Positions 34,573-42,627 of a stretch of DNA of 64,000 bases are shown here, piece after piece (the first letter of the stretch is position 1; every line of letters starts with the position of its first letter). The notes under the pieces are model-generated. The model was given only the letters and a program-made list of their open reading frames with translations, was not told where the DNA came from and searched no databases. Origin of the DNA: Alistipes finegoldii DSM 17242 (GTDB taxonomy: Bacteria; Bacteroidota; Bacteroidia; Bacteroidales; Rikenellaceae); the NCBI RefSeq assembly GCF_000265365.1, contig NC_018011.1:2993501-3057500 (forward strand), written 5' to 3'. A program made the translations under genes and the position numbers.

Positions 34573-35943
34573 CTATGCGGCCTGCTTTTTCTTTCTGTTG
34601 AGGAGCGGGAGGAGGAACGAAATCACGGATGCCGCGATCCAGAAGATCGCCGCCTGCGAGAAGTCGTATATCTTCTCGCCGTTCTCCGCCACCGTAATGT
34701 TTGCGTCTATGAGCCATCCGCTCGCCACGTCCTGCAGTCCCGCCGCGATGTAGCTGGCCACGCCTACCACTCCCAGCGCGGCACCCGTCGCCTTCCGCGG
34801 CACGATGTCTACGGCCATCAGCCCGCCGAGGAAACAGATCAGCACGCCGATCGCAATGCCGAACAGCACCATGCTGAGGACGTTCACCCATAATGCGTCG
34901 CCGCCGTATATGAACAGAATCAGCGCCACGGAATTCAGTACGCCGAATATCAGGGCGGGCATATGCCGGTCCCCCTTGAACAGCTTGTCGGAAAACCATC
35001 CGGACAATACGGTTCCGATGATTCCCAGCAGGGCGTTTATCGATACGATGGATATGGCTTGTGCATCGGAGAAGCCTTTCGCCTCCTGCAGGAACAACAC
35101 GCCCCACCCGTTGATGGCATAGCGGGATATGTACATGAATGCGCTCGCGGCCGCGAGAATCCACACCGCAGGCGTCCGCAATACCTGCTTCTGAATCTCT
35201 TTTACGGATAACTCCTGCCCGGTTGCCGGCTCTTCGTGCGCCAGCGTCTCCACGGGCGGCAGTCCCTTCGATTCGGGCGTGTCGTGGAGCATCAGCAGCA
35301 CGATGACGGCTCCGATGGCGCCTGCAATCGCAGACCCGAAGAATCCGGCCTGCCAGCCGGCTATCGAAACGATGCTCCCCACGAAGATGAAGGAGAAGAA
35401 CTCGCCGAGGTTGTGGCTTGCCGAGAAAAATCCGTAATAGGTTCCCCGCTCCTTGAGCGGATACCAGCGCGAGAGGGAGATGATTGCGGGCGGCGCACCC
35501 ATGGACTGCGCCCAACCGTTCAGACCCCACATCACGGCGAATGAAATGAAGATGACGGCTGTCGGAATCACCGAGTGTGCGACGCCGAGCGCTCCCATGA
35601 GCATGTTCGCCACGGCCGATACGATCAGTCCTGTGGCCATGAAACGCTTGATGTTGCAGTAGTCTGCGATGAATCCGTTCACGAACTTCCCGACGGCGTA
35701 TGCGAACAGGAGGGCCGAGCTGATCACCCCGATCTGCGTGGCGTCGAGCGTGCCGCTGTCGAGGATAGGCTTTTTCATGACGTTGAGCGACGTCCTGCAC
35801 ACGTAATAGAGACTGTATCCGAGCGTTGCGGCGATGAATGCCTGCAGCCGGAGCCGTTTGTATAGTTTCTGCTCTTGTGCGGGATCGAGCTGCCGGCGGG
35901 GAACCGGTGAAGAGATGCGGTAAAAACGGGTAAGGAAATTCAT
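34573..35943 (-). CDS. MFS transporter of the organophosphate:phosphate antiporter (GlpT/UhpT) type
   Basis: 456 residues with about 12 hydrophobic segments. The block GYSLYYVCRTSLNVMKKPIL near the first helix, FVNGFIADYCNIKRFMATGL, and MWGLNGWAQSMGAPP are characteristic of the GlpT/UhpT/PgtP branch. Members exchange glycerol-3-phosphate or sugar phosphates for inorganic phosphate across the inner membrane. The start MNFLTRFYR is chosen over an upstream in-frame ATG because the extension is cysteine/histidine-rich leader sequence. No regulator gene adjoins it. Confidence 0.85.
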   Translation of the reverse strand: MNFLTRFYRISSPVPRRQLDPAQEQKLYKRLRLQAFIAATLGYSLYYVCRTSLNVMKKPILDSGTLDATQIGVISSALLFAYAVGKFVNGFIADYCNIKRFMATGLIVSAVANMLMGALGVAHSVIPTAVIFISFAVMWGLNGWAQSMGAPPAIISLSRWYPLKERGTYYGFFSASHNLGEFFSFIFVGSIVSIAGWQAGFFGSAIAGAIGAVIVLLMLHDTPESKGLPPVETLAHEEPATGQELSVKEIQKQVLRTPAVWILAAASAFMYISRYAINGWGVLFLQEAKGFSDAQAISIVSINALLGIIGTVLSGWFSDKLFKGDRHMPALIFGVLNSVALILFIYGGDALWVNVLSMVLFGIAIGVLICFLGGLMAVDIVPRKATGAALGVVGVASYIAAGLQDVASGWLIDANITVAENGEKIYDFSQAAIFWIAASVISFLLPLLNRKKKQAA

Positions 35944-36070
35944 TGGCTGAAGTCGGTAGTTTTGGTTTATCTGTTTAAGCGGGTGCATGCGGCAGCACCG
36001 CACTATTGACAGAACACTTCAGACGTGCCCGATACGTAACGGGAGAGCGGATTTTTCCCTATAAAACGGC

Positions 36071-36102
36071 AGCGCCGCCGGAGTCCTCACTCCGGCGGCG
36101 CT
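36071..36102. terminator. Strong hairpin downstream of the SGNH esterase gene
   Basis: 14-bp stem AGCGCCGCCGGAGT / ACTCCGGCGGCGCT with a 4-nt loop, 24 nt past the minus-strand esterase stop; T-rich (TTTTAT) follows on the minus strand. Confidence 0.7.
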
Positions 36103-36125
36103 GCTTTCGCCCTGCGGCGGGGCGG

Positions 36126-37214
36126 TTAGCGTATGCCGTATTTGCCGAGTATCTTGCGGATCTGCGGCTCGATACGGTCGAGCATGTAGGTAAATCCGAG
36201 ATCGGTCGGATGCGTTCCGTCGGCCGTGGCGATATGGTCGCTGCCCAGCAGATCGCCCGGATCGACGAAATAGATGTTTTTGTCGGTCTTCATGCGGTCG
36301 CGGACCTGCGCTTCGGCGGCGGCCTGCTTCTCGCGTTCGAATTTCTCGATCCGGGTGCTGAAGTTGCGGGTTTCGCGCCGGATGGTTTGCAGGAAAATCA
36401 GCGGCGTGGTGGGATGCGTGCGGCGGATGGTATCGACGAAAGCGTCGAAACGTTCGTTGATGACCTCGGCGCTGGGATTCGAGAAACAGTCGAAGACGAA
36501 GGCGTCGGCTTCGACGCGGGACAGATACGATGCGAATTCGGGCTGCATGGTGCACTGTCCGCTGAAACCCAGATTGATGCAGTAAAGTCCCGTGTCGCGT
36601 CCGAGACGAGACGAATAGGCCATGCCTGCGCGTCCGGCCGCGATTCCGTGCGTAATGCTCGAACCGTGGACGACGATCTTGTGGCGGAACGGATTTTCCA
36701 TCGGGGTGATGACGCTCTTTTCATCGACGCCGATTTCGAGCTTCTTCAGCTGGTCGTAAAGCGGCAGATAGAGCAGGCACTCCTTTTCGCCCTCCGCCAT
36801 ATTGCTGATTATTGCGGCGTCGTGGCGGTCGTTCTTGCCGTTGATCTTCGGTCTGCCGACTCCGGCGAAGACCCACTCTCCGTTGTTGCGGATGTAGAGG
36901 TCCAGCCCTTTTTGTGCGACGGCGGCCATGTTGTCGCTCGGATTTTTGCCCGACGTCTCCCAGCGGGCGCGGATCGTGCGGCTGTCGGTGCGGAACACGA
37001 CGGCCAGTCCCGTCGGGTGGTAGCAGTAGCCGGGGGTCTTTGCGGGCACCCGGAAGCGGGTGGTGTCGATGCGGTTGTAGGGCTGTTCGGTGGGAAGCGC
37101 CTTGCCGATGACGGTCAGCGTCGCGGCGTCCACGTAGCGGACGGGGTCTGCGGAGCGGGCTGCCGATGCGGAAAGCAGGCCACCGAGCAGCAGAAGCAGG
37201 GGTAGGTGTTTCAT
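36126..37214 (-). CDS. Secreted SGNH/GDSL-family hydrolase (esterase)
   Basis: 362 residues with a signal peptide (SASAARSA). An N-terminal beta-sandwich domain (about 25-175) precedes the SGNH hydrolase fold. Catalytic Ser185 is in VVHGSSITHG, the Gly block in LGFSGQ, and the Asp/His in DGTHPTDLG. Such two-domain proteins include carbohydrate acetyl esterases and related deacylases in Bacteroidetes. A promoter is visible just upstream. Confidence 0.82.
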   Translation of the reverse strand: MKHLPLLLLLGGLLSASAARSADPVRYVDAATLTVIGKALPTEQPYNRIDTTRFRVPAKTPGYCYHPTGLAVVFRTDSRTIRARWETSGKNPSDNMAAVAQKGLDLYIRNNGEWVFAGVGRPKINGKNDRHDAAIISNMAEGEKECLLYLPLYDQLKKLEIGVDEKSVITPMENPFRHKIVVHGSSITHGIAAGRAGMAYSSRLGRDTGLYCINLGFSGQCTMQPEFASYLSRVEADAFVFDCFSNPSAEVINERFDAFVDTIRRTHPTTPLIFLQTIRRETRNFSTRIEKFEREKQAAAEAQVRDRMKTDKNIYFVDPGDLLGSDHIATADGTHPTDLGFTYMLDRIEPQIRKILGKYGIR

Positions 37215-37246
37215 AATAGGTAGTGTTGTTTTGGTATTCAGGAATA

Positions 37247-37254
37247 CAAAGATA
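37247..37254 (-). promoter_or_regulatory. -7 element for the SGNH hydrolase gene
   Basis: Minus strand reads TATCTTTG, 33-40 nt upstream of the ATG at 37214. Confidence 0.6.
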
Positions 37255-37399
37255 GTATAATTATAATCGGATATAATCGGACGATATTCGGCCAGCTAAA
37301 ATTTTTCCAGACCAAGCCCGCCGCGACGGTATGGTTGCGGGCGTTCTGATTGTCAGGCGGGCGATATGCCGGCGGTTCCCGGCGCTGGCCGCCGGAGCG

Positions 37400-37582
37400 T
37401 TGTAACATATTTGAAACGTTCCTCTCTTCGTATTGTCATCGGGGCGTCGCAACGGCGAAACAGGGGGAGCGTAGTTTTGCGGTGTCGAAAGAAAACCGCT
37501 CTCCGGATTCCCGCCGACGGCGAATCTATTGACCGATCCTGAAAACTTCACCCCTCCCGTTCGCAATGAACGGGATTTTTTT
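37400..37582 (+). ncRNA. Candidate small structured RNA with intrinsic terminator
   Basis: An orphan terminator (CCCGTTC-N5-GAACGGG then ATTTTTTT, 37556-37582) has no gene upstream on its strand. Just before it, GGGGAGCG can pair with CGCTCTCC, enclosing GTTTT/AAAAC, an extended hairpin at about 37467-37506. A weak promoter-like CATATTTG is at about 37406-37413. It could be a small RNA; evidence is structural only. Confidence 0.3.
37556..37582 (+). terminator. Orphan intrinsic terminator
   Basis: CCCGTTC / GAACGGG stem with 5-nt loop followed by ATTTTTTT. No plus-strand gene ends upstream within this intergenic region. Confidence 0.7.
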
Positions 37583-37616
37583 GCGTTTGCAGGGTGCGGC
37601 CGCCGCGGAAAATGCC

Positions 37617-37624
37617 TATATTTG
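37617..37624 (+). promoter_or_regulatory. -7 element of the exonuclease gene
   Basis: TATATTTG, 28-35 nt before the ATG at 37652. Confidence 0.55.
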
Positions 37625-37651
37625 CGGCGGCGACAAGTCCCGGAAAGCGAT

Positions 37652-38146
37652 ATGAAAGATTTTGCAGCGATAGATTTCGAAACGGCCAACGGCAAGCGCA
37701 CGAGCGTCTGCTCGGTGGGCGTGGTGGTCGTACGCGGCGGCGAGGTGACCGATTCGTTTTACAGCCTGATCCGCCCGCGACCCAATTTTTACAGCCGCTT
37801 CACCACGGCCATCCACGGCCTGACCTATGACGATACGGCCGAAGCGCCCGATTTCGAAACGGTGTGGAAACAGATCGCCCCGCGCATTGAGGGCCTGCCG
37901 CTCGTGGCCCACAATTCGCCCTTCGACGAAGGGTGCCTGCGCGCCGTCTTCGAACTTTACGGCATGCCTTATCCCGGCTATCGGTTCTACTGTACCTGCC
38001 GGGCTTCGCGGCGGACGTTCGGCACGCAGCTGCCCAATCATCAGCTGCACACCGTCTCGGCCGCCTGCGGTTTCGACTTGGCGAACCATCACCACGCTCT
38101 GGCCGATGCCGAAGCCTGCGCCCGGATCGCGCTCAAAATCCTGTAA
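37652..38146 (+). CDS. DnaQ-like 3'-5' exonuclease (DEDDh)
   Basis: 164 residues from MKDFAAIDFETANGKRTS. DEDD motifs: DFET (ExoI), the HNSPFDEG block (ExoII) and HHALADAEACA (ExoIII, DEDDh type). This is the stand-alone exonuclease family related to the DNA polymerase III epsilon subunit, likely in DNA repair or RNA turnover. An upstream in-frame extension to 37529 is rejected because it crosses the terminator and the TATATTTG promoter at 37617-37624. Confidence 0.88.
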   Translation: MKDFAAIDFETANGKRTSVCSVGVVVVRGGEVTDSFYSLIRPRPNFYSRFTTAIHGLTYDDTAEAPDFETVWKQIAPRIEGLPLVAHNSPFDEGCLRAVFELYGMPYPGYRFYCTCRASRRTFGTQLPNHQLHTVSAACGFDLANHHHALADAEACARIALKIL

Positions 38147-38165
38147 AAGCATACGGTTCTATTGA

Positions 38166-38201
38166 AATGCACCCCAAAGTTATCTCGCTTTGGGGTGCAT
38201 T
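38166..38201. terminator. Bidirectional terminator
   Basis: Perfect 14-bp inverted repeat AATGCACCCCAAAG / CTTTGGGGTGCATT with an 8-nt loop between the converging exonuclease and porin genes. Confidence 0.8.
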
Positions 38202-38225
38202 CCATTTGAAAGTGGGTATTTCGTA

Positions 38226-39485
38226 TCAGAGTCCCAGTTCCAGCTGGAACCGGATCTCCCAGCGGTTGTAATTGGGGTCGATCGACTCGCTGCGGTGGTT
38301 GTAGGACATGTCGGCCTGCACTTTCAGGCTGTGTCCGATGATGTAGCGGGTAACGCCGAAAGTCGTCTGGTTCCAGCGTTTGTAACCGGCGAAAGGCTGC
38401 ACCTCGCTTTCGGGGAAGAGCGTCGAGTTGCGCAGGGCGATCTCCCATTTCTTGTCGAAGAGGTAGCTGGTCTGCACGTTGAGACCCTGACCGTTGTACA
38501 CGAAGGCGTTGCTCCGGGGATCGAACAGCGGTTCGTCGCAGCTGCGGCCCATGAAGTCGGTATAGAATGCGAATCCCCGGTATTTGAGGATGAAGTCGGC
38601 GAAGTAGGAACCCAGATTGCGGGTCGCGTCGTCGGGCATGACGGCGCCGCGCTGGCCCTTCAGGCGCGACGCCTTGTGGTTGTAGGAATAGGCTCCCGCC
38701 AGCAGTATCTTGACCCGTTCTTCGCCTTCGAAGTCGCCTTCGAGCACGTCGCCTTTCGATTTGAACCGTCCCAGCGGATAGAGTTCCAGACGTCCCGTGT
38801 AGGCCACTCCTCCGATCGCCGAACTGCCCCAGTTGCGGCCTTCGCCCAGCGTTACGGAGCCTTTGGCCGAGAGGTTGAACCCCTCGCCCTGACGCATGTT
38901 GTATTCGCCGAAGAATCCGAAGCCGCGGTCGAGATTGAATTCGCTGTTGACGATGCTCCGGTCGATGAACTGCAGGGCGCTCGACGAGTTGGTGCGCGCC
39001 CGGTTGGCCTTGATCTTGGTCTGGCCGAATCCGATGTTCCATTTGGGGCTGGGCACATAGTAGACGATGGCGTCGCGGACGATGTTCATGTTGCCGTTGG
39101 GCAGCGGTTCGGTATCGTACGAGGTGAAGCCCAGTTGTATGGAGTAAACCAGTTTCGGGGAGTAGATGTGTCCGTCGAAACGCAGCCGCAGGCGTTTTAC
39201 TTGCGCGTCGGTTTTGGCGAGCGTAAAATCCTTGTCGAACGACAGTCCCACCATGTTCTGCATGCGGAAGCGCATGGTCAGCGAGAACCAGTTGCTTTTG
39301 GGGCGGAACGTGATGCCCTTGCCCACTTCGAGGTTGGGCATGTTGCGCAGGCGTTCCCGCAGTTCGGCGTCGTTGTCGAGCGAATCGGCGGTAATGACTT
39401 CGGTGCGCCTGAGCGGCGAGCGCTCCTGTGCCGCGGCGATCGAGCAGCAACTGGTCAGCAGGAGCAGGAGGAGTGTTTTTTTCAT
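38226..39485 (-). CDS. Porin of the phosphate-selective porin O/P type
   Basis: 419 residues from MKKTLLLLLLTSCC, with a signal peptide ending IAAAQ. The body is an outer-membrane barrel with many aromatic-ended strands (WFSLTMRFRMQNM, YVPSPKWNIGFGQTKI, WEIRFQLELGL), terminating in a hydrophobic C-terminal strand. The layout matches the OprO/OprP-like porin family of Bacteroidetes. Substrate is unknown despite the family name. An upstream open extension is rejected since the promoter lies between. Confidence 0.82.
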   Translation of the reverse strand: MKKTLLLLLLTSCCSIAAAQERSPLRRTEVITADSLDNDAELRERLRNMPNLEVGKGITFRPKSNWFSLTMRFRMQNMVGLSFDKDFTLAKTDAQVKRLRLRFDGHIYSPKLVYSIQLGFTSYDTEPLPNGNMNIVRDAIVYYVPSPKWNIGFGQTKIKANRARTNSSSALQFIDRSIVNSEFNLDRGFGFFGEYNMRQGEGFNLSAKGSVTLGEGRNWGSSAIGGVAYTGRLELYPLGRFKSKGDVLEGDFEGEERVKILLAGAYSYNHKASRLKGQRGAVMPDDATRNLGSYFADFILKYRGFAFYTDFMGRSCDEPLFDPRSNAFVYNGQGLNVQTSYLFDKKWEIALRNSTLFPESEVQPFAGYKRWNQTTFGVTRYIIGHSLKVQADMSYNHRSESIDPNYNRWEIRFQLELGL

Positions 39486-39524
39486 TTCGGTCTTGTCTGT
39501 TTTTTCCGTTCGTCCGGTTCCCCG

Positions 39525-39532
39525 CAAAAATA
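39525..39532 (-). promoter_or_regulatory. -7 element for the porin gene
   Basis: Minus strand reads TATTTTTG, 40-47 nt upstream of the porin ATG. Confidence 0.55.
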
Positions 39533-39748
39533 CAAAAAATATGCGCGTCCCGGTTAATTTGCTGCAAAGTTGGAAAGTAAACCTGAAAAGAATATGAAAC
39601 AGACTTTGGAATCCTGCCGGAAAGGAATTAAATTTGCTGGAGCGGACGGGAGGATCGGACTGATTCGGAGGACTCCCGGCCGCCCGGCCGAAAAACAATA
39701 AACCCCGGCCGGGGACGTTTAATAATATAACCGTTAAAGTAAACTGTC

Positions 39749-40255
39749 ATGTCAGAGACAAAATTCAAAGGTTCGCCCGTGCGTGTCGCCGGCGAATTCA
39801 TAACGGCGGGCGCCGAAGCTCCCGCTTTCGAACTGGTTAAGAGCGATCTCTCGCCCCTGCGTCTGAGCGACCTCAAAGGCAAGCGCGTCGTGCTGAACAT
39901 CTTCCCAAGTCTCGATACGAGCGTATGCGCGACTTCGGTGCGCAAATTCAACAAGCTGGCCGCTTCGCTGCCCGATACCGTCGTTGTGGCCGTGTCGAAG
40001 GACCTGCCTTTCGCGCATGCCCGTTTCTGCACGACCGAGGGCATCGAGAATGTCGTGCCCGCATCGGATTTCCGGGCATCGGGATTCGACGGGGCTTATG
40101 GCGTGCTGATGGCCGACGGACCGCTGGCCGGCCTGCTGGCGCGTGCCGTCGTGGTGATCGACAAGGCGGGCAGGGTGGTGTACACCGAGCTGGTGCCGGA
40201 GATTACCGAGGAGCCTGACTACGACAAGGCCGTCGAAGCCGTGAAAGCTAACTAA
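39749..40255 (+). CDS. tpx: Thiol peroxidase (atypical 2-Cys peroxiredoxin)
   Basis: 168 residues. The peroxidatic Cys60 lies in FPSLDTSVC and the resolving Cys94 in HARFC, exactly the Tpx arrangement. It reduces hydroperoxides using thioredoxin. The family start MSETKFKGSPV fits. The small monooxygenase gene follows after 21 nt, likely in one transcript. Confidence 0.96.
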   Translation: MSETKFKGSPVRVAGEFITAGAEAPAFELVKSDLSPLRLSDLKGKRVVLNIFPSLDTSVCATSVRKFNKLAASLPDTVVVAVSKDLPFAHARFCTTEGIENVVPASDFRASGFDGAYGVLMADGPLAGLLARAVVVIDKAGRVVYTELVPEITEEPDYDKAVEAVKAN

Positions 40256-40276
40256 CAGACCTAAATAGATACGATC

Positions 40277-40552
40277 ATGATAAGACTGAATGTTTTTATC
40301 CGCACGACCGAATCCAACCGTGCGGAAATACTCTCCGTGGCAAAAGAACTGGTGACCGCTTCGCTCAAGGACGAAGGCTGCATTGCGTACGATATTTTCG
40401 AGAGTGCGACGCGTCCGGACGTGCTGATGATCTGCGAGACGTGGAGCGACGCCAAGGCGCTGGCTGCACACGAACAGGCGTCGCATTTCACGACGCTGGT
40501 GCCGCGTCTGCATCAGTTGGGCGAAATGAAACTGGAGAAGTTTGTTTTCTAA
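40277..40552 (+). CDS. Small antibiotic-biosynthesis-monooxygenase-fold protein (ABM)
   Basis: 91 residues, single ABM ferredoxin-like domain (IRLNVFIRTTESNRAEILS, GCIAYDIFES, WSDAKALAAHEQASHF). Members are dimeric cofactor-free monooxygenases or quinone-related enzymes, such as YgiN. Placement after tpx suggests an oxidative-stress role. Confidence 0.85.
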   Translation: MIRLNVFIRTTESNRAEILSVAKELVTASLKDEGCIAYDIFESATRPDVLMICETWSDAKALAAHEQASHFTTLVPRLHQLGEMKLEKFVF

Positions 40553-40568
40553 ACTCCGGCAACGGTAG

Positions 40569-40609
40569 ACATACCCTCCGCATCAAGATGCGGAGGGTAT
40601 GTTGTTTTT
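40569..40609 (+). terminator. Terminator of the tpx operon
   Basis: Perfect 16-bp stem ACATACCCTCCGCATC / GATGCGGAGGGTATGT with a 2-nt nominal loop, followed by TGTTTTT. Confidence 0.85.
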
Positions 40610-40781
40610 GCAGCAGGTGTGTTTTGTCCGGGGAAATGGACAGGATGCGGGGGAGGGCTTGTGCGGACCCGCCCCCTATGGCACTTCCTGTTTTGTCTGC
40701 TGGATTTGCTTCTCGTTTTGCAGATTATCAACGCGAAGGCGAATCCGGTGCGATGGAAAAATGAAATTTTGACTGCATTTC

Positions 40782-40812
40782 TTTGTATTTCGTCAAAAAG
40801 ATTCTATATTTG
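40782..40812 (+). promoter_or_regulatory. tRNA-Ser promoter
   Basis: TTTG (40782-40785), 19-nt spacer, TATATTTG (40805-40812): a near-ideal promoter, about 37 nt upstream of the mature tRNA 5' end. It remains intact although the tRNA is truncated. The 230 bases between the tpx terminator and this promoter hold no supported gene. Confidence 0.75.
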
Positions 40813-40849
40813 CACACCCGTTTCAGGATAAAGGCCCGGAACGGCGACC

Positions 40850-40888
40850 GGAGAGTTGGGTGAGTGGCTGAAACCACCAGTTTGCTAA
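40850..40888 (+). pseudogene. 5' half of tRNA-Ser(GCU), cut at the anticodon loop
   Basis: GGAGAGT acceptor strand, D-arm GGT...ACC, anticodon stem 5' strand CCAGT and loop TTGCTAA with anticodon GCT at 40884-40886. A normal gene would continue ACTGG, variable arm, T-arm and ACTCTCC. Here the sequence goes TCGCAAAAAGAGG and none of these follow. This marks the left attachment site of the element. Whether a complete tRNA is rebuilt at the right end cannot be seen. Confidence 0.8.
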
Positions 40889-40956
40889 TCGCAAAAAGAG
40901 GCCAAACGGCAAAAAATACGCAAATCATTCATTTGCACTGATTTTTAACTAATTAA

Positions 40957-40990
40957 CAGCGTTCGAATTATGTTCGGACGCTGTTTTTTT
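40957..40990 (+). terminator. Terminator just inside the element
   Basis: 11-bp stem CAGCGTTCGAA / TTCGGACGCTG with loop TTATG, then seven T. It would end transcripts entering from the tRNA promoter, isolating the prophage from it. Confidence 0.8.
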
Positions 40991-41065
40991 GTTGCATAAT
41001 CAGCAGTTGAAAGGTACATTTGCTGTAAGAAGTTTTCTAATAGTTTTATAAAAATTTCTTGCCTT

Positions 41066-42433
41066 ATGCCGACTTTTAAAACCGTTATTCATCCCCCGTA
41101 CAAAAGAGCAGACGGGACGTTCAGAGTGAAAATTCGAATCACTCACAATAAACAATCGCGGTATCTGCCGACCCCCTACTACGCCAGCGCAGCAGAAGTA
41201 AACGACAAATTCGATTTCAAACGGGGAACCTCGTATGTTGATGATACCCGTCCTATAATTGATAAGTATAGAAAGGTCTGCAACAAATACGCCGATAAGA
41301 TCGACACGATGGATGTCGGGCAAATCGTCGAATTAATCCAGAATTTCAAAGACGAGGAAAATTTCAAATTGGATTTCTTTGCTTATGGCCAATTACACAT
41401 AGAGCGGCTCAAGGCAACGGGGCGCATACAAAACGCCACTATGTACGGAACGGCGTTAAGTGCGCTCCGGCGCTTCATTGGCCGGGATAATTTAGACATT
41501 CGGGAAATCACGTCTAAATTCGTCGGCAGATTTATAGATTTTCTTATTCAAGAACCACCGCGCCCCGGCCATAAGAAAGGCCGTCGGGCACCCTCTCTAT
41601 ATTTTTCGACGTTACAAGCCCTGCATAATGCAGCTAAAAGGGAATATAACGATGAAGATTTGGGGATTATCCGCATTCAACTCTCGCCGTTCTCAAAGGT
41701 GAAAAAGCCACCCATCCCGACAACAGACAAACAGCCTTTGAGTTTAGCACAATTCAGAAAACTACTTACCATCCCAGATGATACGTCATTTGTACGCAAA
41801 GGAGATTGCAATTTACAGGATTTAGGCCGGGATGTAGGCATCCTAACGTTCCTGCTCATCGGAATAAATACCGTAGACTTATACGAAGCAAAGGGAATAC
41901 AAAACGGACGCCTTATATACAATAGGAAAAAGACCAAAAATCGCCGAACAGACAACGCACGGGTCAATATCCGTATTGAGCCAGAGGTAATGCCGCTGAT
42001 CGAAAAATACCGTGATCCGACCGGGGTTCGCCTTTTCAACTTTCATAGGCTATACAAGAGTGTAAATAACTTTAACCGATCAGCGAACATAGGGCTTAAA
42101 CGGATCGGAAAGATCATCGGATTTAAGGATTTAGAAACCTACACTTTCCGTCGAACATGGGCATCCTTTGCATGGAACTACTGCGGTATCCGGGATGATA
42201 TTATAGATTTCGCGCTCGGGCACTCTCCGCGCAGCGCATCAAAACTGGCTCACATATACATTACCGAGGATTGGGATGTCGTCGATCAAGCCAACAGGCT
42301 TGTAATCGACTGCATTTTCAGCAATCGAGTGAATACAATCATTAAAAACACAATTCAGACCCAGCAGATTACCCTAATTGCCCCGAACAATCCATCCAGC
42401 ACATTGGGGCAACGACTTATAGCGTCCCGATAA
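41066..42433 (+). CDS. int: Tyrosine recombinase (integrase)
   Basis: 455 residues. An N-terminal arm/core-binding region (about 1-220) precedes the catalytic domain. The Arg-II box reads YTFRRTWASFAW and ends with LGHSPRSASKLAHIYI, giving nucleophile Tyr398. The first catalytic Arg position is replaced in the block LIGINTVDLYEAKG, as in many Bacteroidetes recombinases including IntDOT-like enzymes. Placed 178 nt inside the left junction, it should integrate and excise the element at tRNA-Ser. Confidence 0.92.
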   Translation: MPTFKTVIHPPYKRADGTFRVKIRITHNKQSRYLPTPYYASAAEVNDKFDFKRGTSYVDDTRPIIDKYRKVCNKYADKIDTMDVGQIVELIQNFKDEENFKLDFFAYGQLHIERLKATGRIQNATMYGTALSALRRFIGRDNLDIREITSKFVGRFIDFLIQEPPRPGHKKGRRAPSLYFSTLQALHNAAKREYNDEDLGIIRIQLSPFSKVKKPPIPTTDKQPLSLAQFRKLLTIPDDTSFVRKGDCNLQDLGRDVGILTFLLIGINTVDLYEAKGIQNGRLIYNRKKTKNRRTDNARVNIRIEPEVMPLIEKYRDPTGVRLFNFHRLYKSVNNFNRSANIGLKRIGKIIGFKDLETYTFRRTWASFAWNYCGIRDDIIDFALGHSPRSASKLAHIYITEDWDVVDQANRLVIDCIFSNRVNTIIKNTIQTQQITLIAPNNPSSTLGQRLIASR

Positions 42434-42458
42434 ACCTCTTTGTTAAAATTCATTTTTT

Positions 42459-42492
42459 CGCCTGTTGCCCTAAAAAGCAGCAGGCGCATTTT
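42459..42492 (+). terminator. Integrase terminator
   Basis: CGCCTGTTGC / GCAGCAGGCG stem (one wobble pair) with an 8-nt loop, then CATTTTATTT. Confidence 0.65.
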
Positions 42493-42583
42493 ATTTGATT
42501 GTCAGTCTTTTAGATATGTCGAGACCTTTTTAAATTGCTTGTATGCTATCTTTTCATTTTGTACCTTATAGTCACCGCAAAAA

Positions 42584-42605
42584 TGTGATTTTTACATATT
42601 TCACA
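42584..42605. promoter_or_regulatory. Inverted repeat upstream of the early genes
   Basis: TGTGA-N12-TCACA, ending 22 nt before the ATG of the first early gene at 42628, in an AT-rich stretch. A possible operator for a phage regulator; no matching repressor gene was recognised. Confidence 0.35.
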
Positions 42606-42627
42606 CAACCTAAAACAAATATACAAA

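Larger units (their letters stand above)
37215..37651. other. Intergenic region between the esterase and exonuclease genes
   Basis: 437 bases. The first 40 hold the esterase promoter. From about 37400 to 37582 there is a candidate structured transcript ending in a good terminator (listed separately). The last 35 bases hold the exonuclease promoter TATATTTG at 37617-37624. No convincing protein gene. Confidence 0.5.

Noticed and set aside
36019..37205. Overlapping ORFs opposite the SGNH gene
   Set aside because: The minus strand carries a full signal peptide and SGNH motifs; the other frames are shadows.
42231..42237. ACTCTCC within the integrase gene as a tRNA 3' end
   Set aside because: It is inside coding sequence for LGHSPRSA, far from the 5' half, and no T-arm precedes it.
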